A stretch of 64,000 bases of DNA, taken from contig NZ_LKBT01000012.1 of the NCBI RefSeq assembly GCF_002699985.1, positions 62,001 through 126,000 on the forward strand, given 5' to 3'. The notes under the pieces are model-generated. The model searched no databases and had not been told where the DNA came from. It saw only the letters and a program-made list of their open reading frames with translations. Position numbers and translations under genes: made by a program. This document shows positions 35,882-46,621 of the stretch, one piece after another. Source of the stretch: Pseudomonas sp. ICMP 561 (lineage in GTDB: Bacteria > Pseudomonadota > Gammaproteobacteria > Pseudomonadales > Pseudomonadaceae). The first letter of the stretch is position 1, and each line of letters starts with the position of its first letter.

Positions 35882-38611
35882 TTAATTGACCGCGACGGCC
35901 GTCAGCAGTCGTTTGATTTCCGGCACACAGGAGCCGCACATCGTGCCGCAGCCCAGTTGTGCCTTCAGTTGACCCAGATCCAGACCTTTTTCGATGGCGT
36001 CGCACACCGCGTTTTCACTGACGTTCATGCAGTTGCACAACGTCTTGCTGCCGATTGCCTGGGTAGTGCTCGAACCGGGAGCGCTGCTGATCGGGGCAAG
36101 CAGCCAGCGGCGTAGCTCGTCATCGATCTCCTTTCCATCCAGCCACAAGCTTTGCAACCAGTCCCTGGCGAGCGTTTCCCCGCCGAGACGGATCGCGGTG
36201 ACTCGACCTTGATCCAGACGAATGCGTTTGCTGATACCGCGATGGGCATCGTCATAAGCCAGCACCGGGCCGTGATCCAGCCCCAGTAAATGGTCAATTC
36301 GATCCAGGAGTTCTTGAGCAGGTGCTTCACTGCTGGCTGCACGCAGGGTAAGGGCAGAGCGCTCACGTCCGGCGAGACTCAAGCTGGTGTAAGGAAACTC
36401 GTCACACAGTGAGCGCAGGGCATCCAGTCGGAGTTGCACATCACCTTCTATCAGCACAAACAGTCGCCATGGCAGGTCGATCTTGTCGACGCGCACGCCA
36501 GAATGCTTCAGCTCAGGCTGTTTGGAGATGGGGTCAAAGGCTGGCTGTGTCAGGAGATTCACGCCGCCCTTGAGAAAACGATCACCCCAGTGCATCGGCA
36601 TGAAGGCATGACTCGCCCGCAAGCCGTCATCGCTGCCTACCGGCACAATCACGCTGCCGCGTCGGCTTTTCAGGGTGACCAGATCACCGGATTGCAGTCG
36701 ATAGCGATGCAGGTCTTCAGGGTGCAGACTCAATACCGCTTCGCTGACGTGACCGAACAGGCGCGCAGCGGTGCCGGTGCGACTCATGCCATGCCATTGA
36801 TCGCGCAGACGGCCAGTATTCAGCGTCAACGGGAAGCGGCTGTCGCGCAGTTCTTTTGGCGCGCTGTACGGTTCGCTGATGAATCTGGCTCTGCCTGTTG
36901 GCGTCGGAAATTGGCCGTTCAGATAAAGCCGCGCCGTACCGCAGGTTGCTCCTGCGGGGAATGGCCATTGTTGTGGGCCATGCTGGTCGATAATGTCGTA
37001 GCTGATCCCGGACAGATCCAGGTCACGGCCTTGGGTCAGGAGCTTGTATTCGTCGAACAGCGCCTGGGGCGTCTGGAAATCAAAAAGCGCCTTCGCGTCA
37101 GGTTGCAGCCGAGCCTGGAGGCGTTGGGCGAAATCAACGGTGATCGCCCAGTCCGGCCTCGTCTCGCCGGGTGCGGCGATCGCTTTGCGTACGTGAGAAA
37201 TACGTCGTTCGGAGTTGGTGACCGAGCCTTCTTTTTCGCCCCAGCTCGCGGCGGGTAGCAGCAGGTCGGCGAAGCGTGCAGTTTCTGTTGTTCGGAACGC
37301 TTCCTGCAGGACCACGAATGGACAGGTATTCAAGGCTTCGCGAACTCGAGTCTGATCAGGCAGCGATTGAGCCGGATTGGTACAGGCGATCCATATGGCT
37401 TTGATTTTGCCATTCTGCATCTGCTCGAACAGTTCGATGGCTGATAAGCCGGGTGTTTCTGGCAGCTTATCGATCCCCCAGTACTGCGCCACTTCAGCAC
37501 GATGCTCGGCGTTGGCGGCTTCCCGATGGCCGGGTAGCAGATTGGACAGGCTGCCAGTCTCGCGGCCGCCCATGGCGTTGGGTTGGCCCGTAAGGGAAAA
37601 AGGCCCGGCACCCGGACGTCCAATTTGCCCAGTAGCCAGATGCAGATTGATCAATGCGCTGTTCTTGGCGCTGCCTGCGGTGGACTGATTCAGGCCCATG
37701 CACCATAGCGACAGAAAGCTCGGGGCCTGACCGATCCATTGCGCGCAGTCGTGCAGTTGTTGGCGCGAGATACCGCAGGTCTGCGCGACCATTTGCGGCG
37801 TGTAATGGTGCACCAGACTTTTCAGTTCGGCGTAGCCTTCGGTGTGCTGATCAATGAAATCCTGATCGACCCAGCCCTCCCACAGCAGCAGATGCAGGAT
37901 CCCGTGAAACAGCGCCACGTCTGTGCCGGGATTGATCGCCAGATGCATGTCCGCCAGATCGCACGTATCGGTTCGGCGTGGATCGATAACGATGACTTTC
38001 ATGTCCGGGCGTTGGCTTTTCGCTTCTTCCAGGCGGCGAAATAAGATCGGGTGCGCGTAAGCCATGTTGCTGCCGACGATCATCACGCAATCGCTCAGCT
38101 CGATATCTTCATAGCTGCAGGGTGGAGCGTCTGCGCCCAGGCTGCGCTTGTACCCCACCACGGCGGAAGACATGCAAAGGCGGGAGTTGCTGTCGATATT
38201 GTTGGTGCCTACCAGCGCTCGGGCCAGCTTGTTGAACGCGTAGTAGTCCTCGGTCAGCAGTTGCCCCGAGATATAGAACGCAACGCTGTCAGGTCCGTGC
38301 TTGCGGATAGTTTCGGCAAATACATTAGCAGCGTGATCCAGAGCGGTGTCCCAATCCGTAACCGCTCGCGCAAGACTTTTGCTCAGGCGCAATTCCGGGT
38401 ACAGCGCCCTGGCATTGAGGTCGCCCGTCAGGTGCAAGGTCGAACCCTTGCTGCACAGCTTGCCGAAGTTAGCCGGGTGCGCGGGATCTCCGCTGACGCC
38501 GATGATGTTGCGTCCGTCATGTTCGATCAGTACGCCGCAGCCGACCCCGCAATAGCAGCAGGTGGATGCGGTGGTTTGCGTCGCGGGCGCCGGGATGCTG
38601 GTCAGGCGCAT
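35882..38611 (-). CDS. Assimilatory nitrate reductase, catalytic subunit
   Basis: This 909-residue molybdopterin (bis-MGD) enzyme reduces nitrate to nitrite in the cytoplasm. An N-terminal [4Fe-4S] motif, Cys-x2-Cys-x3-Cys-x-Cys with the last Cys in GKLCSKG, lies at about residues 18-53. The molybdopterin oxidoreductase core follows (about 55-560, with SNSRLCMSSAVVGYKRSLG and GRPGAGPFSLTGQPNAMGGRE). The dinucleotide-binding domain is at about 590-710 (TGRLRDQWHGMSRTG). An extra BFD-like [2Fe-2S] domain ends the protein (about 855-905, CNCMN and CGTMCGSC), as in Klebsiella NasA. Named nasC in P. aeruginosa and nasA elsewhere, so I leave the symbol open. It overlaps the FAD-reductase gene by ten bases. 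Confidence 0.94.
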   Translation of the reverse strand: MRLTSIPAPATQTTASTCCYCGVGCGVLIEHDGRNIIGVSGDPAHPANFGKLCSKGSTLHLTGDLNARALYPELRLSKSLARAVTDWDTALDHAANVFAETIRKHGPDSVAFYISGQLLTEDYYAFNKLARALVGTNNIDSNSRLCMSSAVVGYKRSLGADAPPCSYEDIELSDCVMIVGSNMAYAHPILFRRLEEAKSQRPDMKVIVIDPRRTDTCDLADMHLAINPGTDVALFHGILHLLLWEGWVDQDFIDQHTEGYAELKSLVHHYTPQMVAQTCGISRQQLHDCAQWIGQAPSFLSLWCMGLNQSTAGSAKNSALINLHLATGQIGRPGAGPFSLTGQPNAMGGRETGSLSNLLPGHREAANAEHRAEVAQYWGIDKLPETPGLSAIELFEQMQNGKIKAIWIACTNPAQSLPDQTRVREALNTCPFVVLQEAFRTTETARFADLLLPAASWGEKEGSVTNSERRISHVRKAIAAPGETRPDWAITVDFAQRLQARLQPDAKALFDFQTPQALFDEYKLLTQGRDLDLSGISYDIIDQHGPQQWPFPAGATCGTARLYLNGQFPTPTGRARFISEPYSAPKELRDSRFPLTLNTGRLRDQWHGMSRTGTAARLFGHVSEAVLSLHPEDLHRYRLQSGDLVTLKSRRGSVIVPVGSDDGLRASHAFMPMHWGDRFLKGGVNLLTQPAFDPISKQPELKHSGVRVDKIDLPWRLFVLIEGDVQLRLDALRSLCDEFPYTSLSLAGRERSALTLRAASSEAPAQELLDRIDHLLGLDHGPVLAYDDAHRGISKRIRLDQGRVTAIRLGGETLARDWLQSLWLDGKEIDDELRRWLLAPISSAPGSSTTQAIGSKTLCNCMNVSENAVCDAIEKGLDLGQLKAQLGCGTMCGSCVPEIKRLLTAVAVN

Positions 38612-39840
38612 AGCGCGATGTCCTTTTGCGGCGTGGTGGCTTCGCCGAACATCAGTTGGTCACGTAGTCCGCTGATTGATTGCCCGCTGCGGATCAGGCG
38701 CAGATACCAGCCGCCGTCCGTGGTATCGCCGTACAAGCAAGCGCCCACTAGCACGTTGTCTTTGATTACCAGTTTTTTATAGCGCCCGCTGATGGGGTCC
38801 AGCAAAGTGATGGTTTCGGTGCCTTCGCCACCCATGAAGTCCCCGGCAGAAAAAAGGTCAATGCCGGTCACTTTCAATTTGGTCGAAGTGACCGAACCTT
38901 TGTAGCGAGCGAAGCCCAGTTGCGCGAGATGATTGGCGCAGACTTTGGCTTGCTCGAACAGCGGTGCTACCAGGCCGTAGGCCGTACCGCGATGACTTGC
39001 GCACTCGCCGATGGCATAAATACGCGGGTCGTAGGTTTGCAGGGTGTCATTGACCAGAATCCCGCGATTGCAGGGCAGTCCAGCCAGTTCTGCCAGCTCG
39101 GTTGCCGGGCGAATGCCTGCTGCCATGACCACCAGGTCGGCAGGGATCACGTCACCATTTTTGAATTGCACGGCTTTCACCGCGCCTTTGCCGTTATCCA
39201 GCAACGCTTCGGTCTGCTCGTTCAGGCGAAAGTGCAGGCCACGCGATTCCAGGGCGGTTTGCAGCAATTGCCCGGCGGTTTTGTCCAGTTGGCGCTCCAG
39301 CAGCCATTTGCCGATGTGGACGACGGTCACGTCCATGCCGCGCATTTTCAGGCCGTTGGCCGCTTCCAGGCCGAGCAGGCCACCGCCGATGACCACCGCG
39401 TGTTTCCGGATTTTGGCGGTATGAATCATGATTCGTGTGTCAGCGATATCGCGATAGCCGATCACACCGCTGAGGGCGCTGCCAGGCATGGGCGGCATGA
39501 AGGGCGTCGAGCCTGTGGCGATCAGCAGGCGGTCGTAATGCGCGACGGTGCCGTCGTCGGCAATCACCTGGCGTTTCGCGCGGTCGATTTTTACGACCCT
39601 GCGGTTGAGCAGCAGTCGAATGTTGTTGCTCAAGTACCATTCCAGATCGTTGAGCACGATGTCCTCGAACTTCTGTTCACCGGCCAGCACCGGAGACAGC
39701 ATGATGCGGTTGTAATTGGGATGCGGCTCGGCACCGAACACCGTGATGGCGTAGAGCTCGTCGCTGAGTTTGAGCAGCTCTTCAAGCGTTCGAACTCCGG
39801 CCATGCCGTTGCCAATCATCACCAGCTTGAGTTTTTTCAT
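38602..39840 (-). CDS. FAD/NAD(P)H reductase of the nitrate/nitrite reductase system (NirB N-terminal type)
   Basis: This 412-residue flavoprotein corresponds to the N-terminal half of NirB. The FAD Rossmann motif is VMIGNGMAGVRTLEELL (about residues 5-21), the NAD motif HAVVIGGGLLGLEAANGL (about 143-160), and FAD contacts are in YAIGECASHRGTAYGLV. The siroheme/[4Fe-4S] half and a NirD partner are absent. It therefore matches the electron-transfer subunit of NADH-nitrate reductases (Klebsiella NasC, Bacillus NasB) as well as NirB. The adjacent reductase has a BFD-like domain that could accept its electrons. ATG 39840 is the family start. The 5' leader carries an antitermination structure. Confidence 0.88.
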   Translation of the reverse strand: MKKLKLVMIGNGMAGVRTLEELLKLSDELYAITVFGAEPHPNYNRIMLSPVLAGEQKFEDIVLNDLEWYLSNNIRLLLNRRVVKIDRAKRQVIADDGTVAHYDRLLIATGSTPFMPPMPGSALSGVIGYRDIADTRIMIHTAKIRKHAVVIGGGLLGLEAANGLKMRGMDVTVVHIGKWLLERQLDKTAGQLLQTALESRGLHFRLNEQTEALLDNGKGAVKAVQFKNGDVIPADLVVMAAGIRPATELAELAGLPCNRGILVNDTLQTYDPRIYAIGECASHRGTAYGLVAPLFEQAKVCANHLAQLGFARYKGSVTSTKLKVTGIDLFSAGDFMGGEGTETITLLDPISGRYKKLVIKDNVLVGACLYGDTTDGGWYLRLIRSGQSISGLRDQLMFGEATTPQKDIALCA

Positions 39841-39890
39841 TTTGCCTCCGAGAAGCCCGCGAGAGGGTGCTCGACAAATTCTGCACAAAC

Positions 39891-39927
39891 AAAAAAGGCG
39901 TCCCGCTAGATATCTAGCGAGGACGCC
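39891..39927 (-). terminator. Leader terminator of the nitrate-reductase operon
   Basis: On the minus strand GGCGTCC, a self-complementary CGCTAGATATCTAGCG segment and GGACGCC form a long stem followed by TTTTTT. It ends about 50 bases before the reductase start, so transcripts must read through it to express the operon. Confidence 0.92.
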
Positions 39928-39936
39928 TTTGTCCGG

Positions 39937-39978
39937 TCCCGTTCTCTCGGGAAGCTCAGCCTTCGTCTTTGAAGGCTG
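39937..39978 (-). promoter_or_regulatory. Two-hexaloop ANTAR (NasT) target RNA in the reductase leader
   Basis: Minus-strand RNA: hairpin 1 (39957-39978) has an 8-bp stem CAGCCTTC/GAAGGCTG with loop AAAGAC. Hairpin 2 (39937-39952) has a 5-bp stem TCCCG/CGGGA with loop AGAGAA. Both loops have six bases with A at position 1 and G at position 4, the signature recognised by ANTAR proteins. The terminator follows 9 bases later. Confidence 0.85.
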
Positions 39979-40042
39979 TAGCGATGTGAGTTGCTTGAGG
40001 ATGGATATGCAGGGGTTGTGCCAGACTTTGGTATCTACGCAA

Positions 40043-40140
40043 CCCCGTAGGACCGGCTTTAGCCGGGAGGGCGTTGGAGCGTTCTATCAATCTCTTTATC
40101 CTGGGATAACGTCCTCCCGGCTAAAGCCGGTCCTACGGGA
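40043..40140. repeat. REP pair (REPIN), copy 3
   Basis: The GTAGGACCGGC palindrome and its complement enclose about 50 bases. The spacer is more divergent than in the other copies. It separates the kinase gene from the reductase leader. Confidence 0.85.
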
Positions 40141-40202
40141 TAGCGTTTCAGCGAGCGAGTGCCGCTTTGGTGCGAATTGCACCGTTGCAGGGCAATCACT
40201 GC

Positions 40203-43081
<2,879 letters not shown>

Positions 43082-43223
43082 TGAACACCTCATCTGCAAA
43101 AAGGAAGATCTGTTGTCTCGGGCACGGACCCGAAACGTAAGGGCTTGAAGCTGGAGAGACTTGCAGGTGGGGCGTCCATAACCTCGGCAGCACCACCGAC
43201 CCCGATCACTGGGACCAAAACGC

Positions 43224-43254
43224 AAAAAACGCCGCAACCCGATTCGCGTTGGCG
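43224..43254 (-). terminator. Leader terminator of the nitrate transporter operon
   Basis: On the minus strand CGCC-AAC pairs with GTT-GC-GGCG (two-base bulge) around GCGAATCGG and is followed by TTTTTT. It is about 140 bases upstream of the transporter start. Confidence 0.8.
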
Positions 43255-43265
43255 AAAGAGGTGTG

Positions 43266-43307
43266 CGACGTCTTTGTCGTAAAGTGGGGCAACCGCCGTT
43301 GGTTACC
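43266..43307 (-). promoter_or_regulatory. Two-hexaloop ANTAR (NasT) target RNA in the transporter leader
   Basis: Minus-strand RNA: hairpin 1 (43288-43307) has a 7-bp stem GGTAACC/GGTTGCC with loop AACGGC. Hairpin 2 (43266-43279) has a 4-bp stem CGAC/GTCG with loop AAAGAC. Both loops have A at 1 and G at 4. The terminator lies 11 bases further on. The second loop is identical to the first loop of the reductase leader. Confidence 0.85.
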
Positions 43308-43423
43308 TGTGTTGATTAATTAGCAAAAGCTGGGCCATCTGGATGGGTGAGATGTTTTCCTGGTTTGTGCGAGCGGACCAGACACCCGACAGGTTGGCCT
43401 CACTCTCAGGTTAATGACTGACC

Positions 43424-43512
43424 TGTGGGACCGAATTCATTCGGGAAGGCGGTATTTCAGACGATAAACAAGCTGCGGGTCGCCGGCCTCTTCGTGAATG
43501 AATTCGCACACA
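43424..43512. repeat. Decayed inverted REP pair, GAATTCATTCG family
   Basis: TGTGGGACCGAATTCATTCG and GTGAATGAATTCGCACACA form an imperfect inverted pair, a degenerate relative of 12797-12888. It lies upstream of the nitrate transporter leader. Confidence 0.7.
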
Positions 43513-43528
43513 TGAAATTGCGCTCTTC

Positions 43529-43683
43529 CGTAGGACCGGCTTTAGCCGGGAGGCGTCGGGAAACCCACCAAATCTTCTTCGCCAGAAATACCGCCCTCCC
43601 GGCTAAAGCCGGTCCTACGAGATTGCAGGCCAACATAGATCTCCCGCCGGGATCAACGCTTGCGGGCCAATATAGAATCTCCC
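43529..43683. repeat. REP pair (REPIN), copy 4, with duplicated flank
   Basis: The inverted GTAGGACCGGC pair spans 43529-43619. Its spacer contains CGCCAGAAATACCGCC, the complement of the copy 1 spacer segment. The right flank GATTGCAGGCC, ATAGATCTCCC is followed by a second partial version of the flank (GCGGGCCAATATAGAATCTCC) up to about 43683. It lies just downstream of the nasT stop. Confidence 0.8.
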
Positions 43684-43720
43684 TCAGGATTACATTCCAA
43701 AATGAGGTGAAGTGTAGAAT

Positions 43721-44296
43721 TCACCCCAACAACTCACTCATAGCGATAATCTGCTCAGCCACCTGAATCAGTTTCTGCTGTTTGCTCATGGCCTGGCGGC
43801 GCATCAGGGTATAGGCCTCTTCCTCTTTGCACTCCTTCATTTTCATCAGCAACCCCTTGGCCAGCTCGATGCGTTTGCGCTCGGCCAGTTGCTGGTCCCG
43901 TGCCTGAAGTTGTGCACGCAAGGCCTGATCGCTCTCAAAACGGGCCATGGCCACATCGAGAATCGGCTGCAGCCGCTGGGCATGAATACCCTCAACGATG
44001 TACGCGCTGACACCGGACTTGATGGCCTGACGCATCACCCCCGGATCATGTTCGTCGGTGAACATCACGATAGGGCGAGGCTGGTCGCGACTGACCATCA
44101 CAACCTGTTCCATGACATCGCGGCCGGGTGATTCAGTGTCGATCAGGATGACATCCGGGCGAAGCGCTTCAACCCGGGCGGGCAAGTCAATAATCAGCCC
44201 GGACTCGTCGATTACTTCAAAGCCCGCTTCACTCAGCGCGGCTTTCAGGCGTCCGACTTTTTTCGCTGTGTCATTGATCAAGAGGATACGCAGCAT
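43721..44296 (-). CDS. nasT: ANTAR-domain antiterminator NasT
   Basis: NasT binds nas leader RNA and prevents termination when released by NasS in the presence of nitrate or nitrite. The 191-residue protein has a receiver-like N-terminal domain (about residues 1-120, ILLINDTAKKVGRL, VILIDTESPGRDV, IVMFTDEHD). The acidic pocket differs from phosphorylated receivers (Asn-Asp rather than Asp-Asp at the start). A helical linker and a C-terminal ANTAR domain follow (about 130-185, QLAERKRIELAKGLLMKMKECKEEEAYTLMRRQAMSKQQKLIQVAEQII). It lies 13 bases after nasS. Two matching RNA targets sit in the leaders upstream of the neighbouring nas operons. Confidence 0.95.
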   Translation of the reverse strand: MLRILLINDTAKKVGRLKAALSEAGFEVIDESGLIIDLPARVEALRPDVILIDTESPGRDVMEQVVMVSRDQPRPIVMFTDEHDPGVMRQAIKSGVSAYIVEGIHAQRLQPILDVAMARFESDQALRAQLQARDQQLAERKRIELAKGLLMKMKECKEEEAYTLMRRQAMSKQQKLIQVAEQIIAMSELLG

Positions 44297-44309
44297 AATC
44301 GTCAGCTCC

Positions 44310-45527
44310 TCATTGAGTCACGGCGGCGGCCGCGTTGGCCATGGCGTGAAGCTTGAAGCTGCGGGCATAACCAGCTGGGTCTGAACCGTCCCAGACCTTG
44401 CCGTCGATCAATTGGCTACTGCGCATCGTTGCCGTCGGAACCGGTATATCCAGTGCCTCTGCGGCCTGACGATAAAGCGCCAGTTGTTGCACGCCTTTGG
44501 CGACATTGAGGTAGTCCGGATCTTCACGCAGCAAACCCCAGCGGCGGAACTGTGTCATGAACCACATGCCGTCGGACAGATACGGCAGATTGACTTCGCC
44601 ATTGCCGTGAAAGCGCAGAGCGTGATGGTCGTGCCATTGGTTACCCAGGCCGTCGCGGTAATCACCCAGCAAGCGGGGTTCGATATAACTGGCGGGAGTG
44701 TCCAGATAATCCGCGCCGCTAAGCAATTGCGCGGTGCTGCGCCGATTTTCGTCGCTGGATTCGATGAAGCGACTGGCTTCCAGTACGGCCATGACCAATG
44801 CCCGTGCGGTGTTGGGGTTCTGCTCGACAAATTCCCGGGTGCAGCCAAGCACTTTTTCCGGGTGGTTGGGCCAGATTGCCTGGGTGGTGGCGAAGGTGAA
44901 GCCCAGTTGCTGATCCACTGCGCTGGCGCCCCAGGGTTCACCGACACAGAAACCATCAATACGACCGGCTTGCAGATGTTCGACCATGCGCGGCGGCGGA
45001 ACAACCACGCTGGTCACGTCCTGCAAGGGATGAATGCCCTGACTGGCGAGCCAATAATAAAGCCACATGGCGTGATTGCCGGTAGGGAAGGTCTGCGCGA
45101 AAGTCAGCTTTGTGCCGCTTTGGTGCGCTTGCTGGTCCAGTGCCTCAGGAGTGATCACGCCAGCTTCTTGTAGCGAACGTGACAGGTTGATGCTCTGACC
45201 GTTCTGATTCAGCCCCATGAGCACGGCCATGTCGGTGGCCGCGCTGCCGCCAATGCCTAACTGCACGGCATAGATCAAACCGTAAAGACTGTGGGCAGCG
45301 TGGAGTTCGCCACTGACCAGCTTGTCCCGCAGGCTCGCCCAGGACGGTTGGCGCTTGAGGTTCAGGCTCAGGCCATACGGTTGCGCGAAGCCTTGGGTCG
45401 CGGCAACGACTATCGAGGCGCTGTCGGACAGCGGCATGAAGCCAATATCCAGGCTGCTTATTTCTGGCGCATCGCTACCAGCTACCCAGGCCAATGGGTC
45501 TCGTGTGGGTTCGTTCATAAGTGTCAT
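44310..45527 (-). CDS. nasS: Nitrate/nitrite sensor protein NasS
   Basis: NasS is a cytoplasmic relative of the periplasmic NrtA/SsuA substrate-binding proteins. It sequesters NasT until nitrate or nitrite binds. The 405-residue protein has no signal peptide. Family features are SLDIGFMPLSDSASIVVAATQGFAQPYGLSL (about residues 25-55), HAAHSLYGLIYAVQLGIGG, FPTGNHAMWLYYWLASQGIHP (about 150-170), VVVPPPRMVEHLQAGRIDGFCVGEPWGA (about 177-205) and TRPLLG-type late segments. ATG 45527 has AGAGGA upstream. An upstream continuation of the frame passes through the leader hairpin and is rejected. It is followed immediately by nasT. Confidence 0.94.
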   Translation of the reverse strand: MTLMNEPTRDPLAWVAGSDAPEISSLDIGFMPLSDSASIVVAATQGFAQPYGLSLNLKRQPSWASLRDKLVSGELHAAHSLYGLIYAVQLGIGGSAATDMAVLMGLNQNGQSINLSRSLQEAGVITPEALDQQAHQSGTKLTFAQTFPTGNHAMWLYYWLASQGIHPLQDVTSVVVPPPRMVEHLQAGRIDGFCVGEPWGASAVDQQLGFTFATTQAIWPNHPEKVLGCTREFVEQNPNTARALVMAVLEASRFIESSDENRRSTAQLLSGADYLDTPASYIEPRLLGDYRDGLGNQWHDHHALRFHGNGEVNLPYLSDGMWFMTQFRRWGLLREDPDYLNVAKGVQQLALYRQAAEALDIPVPTATMRSSQLIDGKVWDGSDPAGYARSFKLHAMANAAAAVTQ

Positions 45528-45595
45528 CTGTCCTCTGCCACGACAACTGCGGGTGGAGCGGGCGAGCCCGAGCCAGGCTGGCAGAAATCTTTCAT

Positions 45596-45645
45596 AAAAA
45601 AAGCGTCGTTCAATCCTTTGCCAAAAAGCAAAGACGGAACGACGC
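45596..45645 (-). terminator. Terminator-like hairpin in the nasS leader
   Basis: On the minus strand GCGTCGTTC and GAACGACGC (9 bp) enclose an inner CTTTGC/GCAAAG stem and are followed by seven T residues. It lies about 75 bases before the nasS start, where no other minus-strand gene precedes it, so it may be an attenuator. Confidence 0.75.
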
Positions 45646-45767
45646 CATTGTCGATGCATCGGGCCCTCGTTGGCACGCTGCTATTAGCTTAAGCCAAGCA
45701 AGCGATATGCCAGTGCCGTTCTCACCTTGTCGTGGCATAGGTACATGCACAGATTTCATGTCGTGTA

Positions 45768-46485
45768 CATATCCGTTATTGCGGTTGCTGCTGATATTGG
45801 TTGCGCTTTTACAGCGCGTCACTTTTGATGGAGCGCAAAAGTAACCAAAACGCTCTTGCCCCACCACTCGGCCCCTCGCTGTCGCTCGGCGTACCCGCCC
45901 GCAGATCCTGAACCGTGGGCCGCCGCAACGGGCCATCCATGGCCCAATGCGGCTAACCCGGCGTCCTGCCGGGTTGCCCACGGTTCAGAATCTGCGGGCG
46001 GCCAGCGTGGTTTAACGGGGCGCCTAAGATCAAAATCAAAAGCGCGGCGGCCTGACAGCCGTCCTGATGTGTGAACTTTGCGGGCTTCTGTAGGAGCTGC
46101 CGAAGGCTGCGATGCGGTTTGTCAGACGTCGAATGCGTTGGTCGTGGTGACGTCTCGCGAACAAGTTCGCTCCTACCGGTCGAGGCGATCCCCGGGGTGA
46201 AACCGATGCTCTTGATCTGCTTTTGATTTTGATCTTAGGCGCCCCGTTAAACCACGACGGCCGGAATTCGACATTGCTGCGTGGGGCAAACCGGCAGGGA
46301 TGCCGGTTTAGCCGCCTCAGGCCATGGATGGCCGGTGGCGGCGGCCCCACGCAGCAATGTCGGATTACGGGTATGCCGAGCGACAGCGAGGCACCCAGTG
46401 GTGGGGCAAGAGCCTTTTGCTTACTTTTGGGCTCTATCAAAAGTGAGGCGCCGTAAGGGCGCAACCCCAAAGAAGCCGTTACCGC
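45768..46485. mobile_element. Large non-coding palindromic element, copy B (inverted relative to copy A)
   Basis: This segment of about 718 bp matches the reverse complement of 6321-7080 almost throughout. The left arm has the GATCCTGAA/CCGTGGGCC nested palindrome (45899-45995), which is the right arm of copy A. The right arm has the GCTGCGTGGGGC palindrome (46273-46368), the left arm of copy A. The centre carries the same GTAGGAGCTGCCGAAGG and CGCGAACAAGTTCGCTCC blocks in inverted order. The outer ends share CATATCCGTTATT and GCGTCACTTTTGA/TCAAAAGTGAGGCGC. No convincing gene is inside. The small open frames are symmetric by-products of the palindromes. Confidence 0.75.
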
Positions 46486-46621
46486 AGCAATGGATGGTGC
46501 TCAATGCAGGGGTTATCTAAATACCTATACCGCAAAAGCCTGCAGGCATGCCTCGCACGCAATCGCACAGACGTCTATAATCGCCGCCCTGAATTCAGCT
46601 TCTTACGAGCCGCGCCCGCCC

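Noticed and set aside
43082..43237. N-terminal extension of the nitrate transporter to 43237
   Set aside because: The extension would read through the leader terminator, and a good ribosome site precedes ATG 43081.
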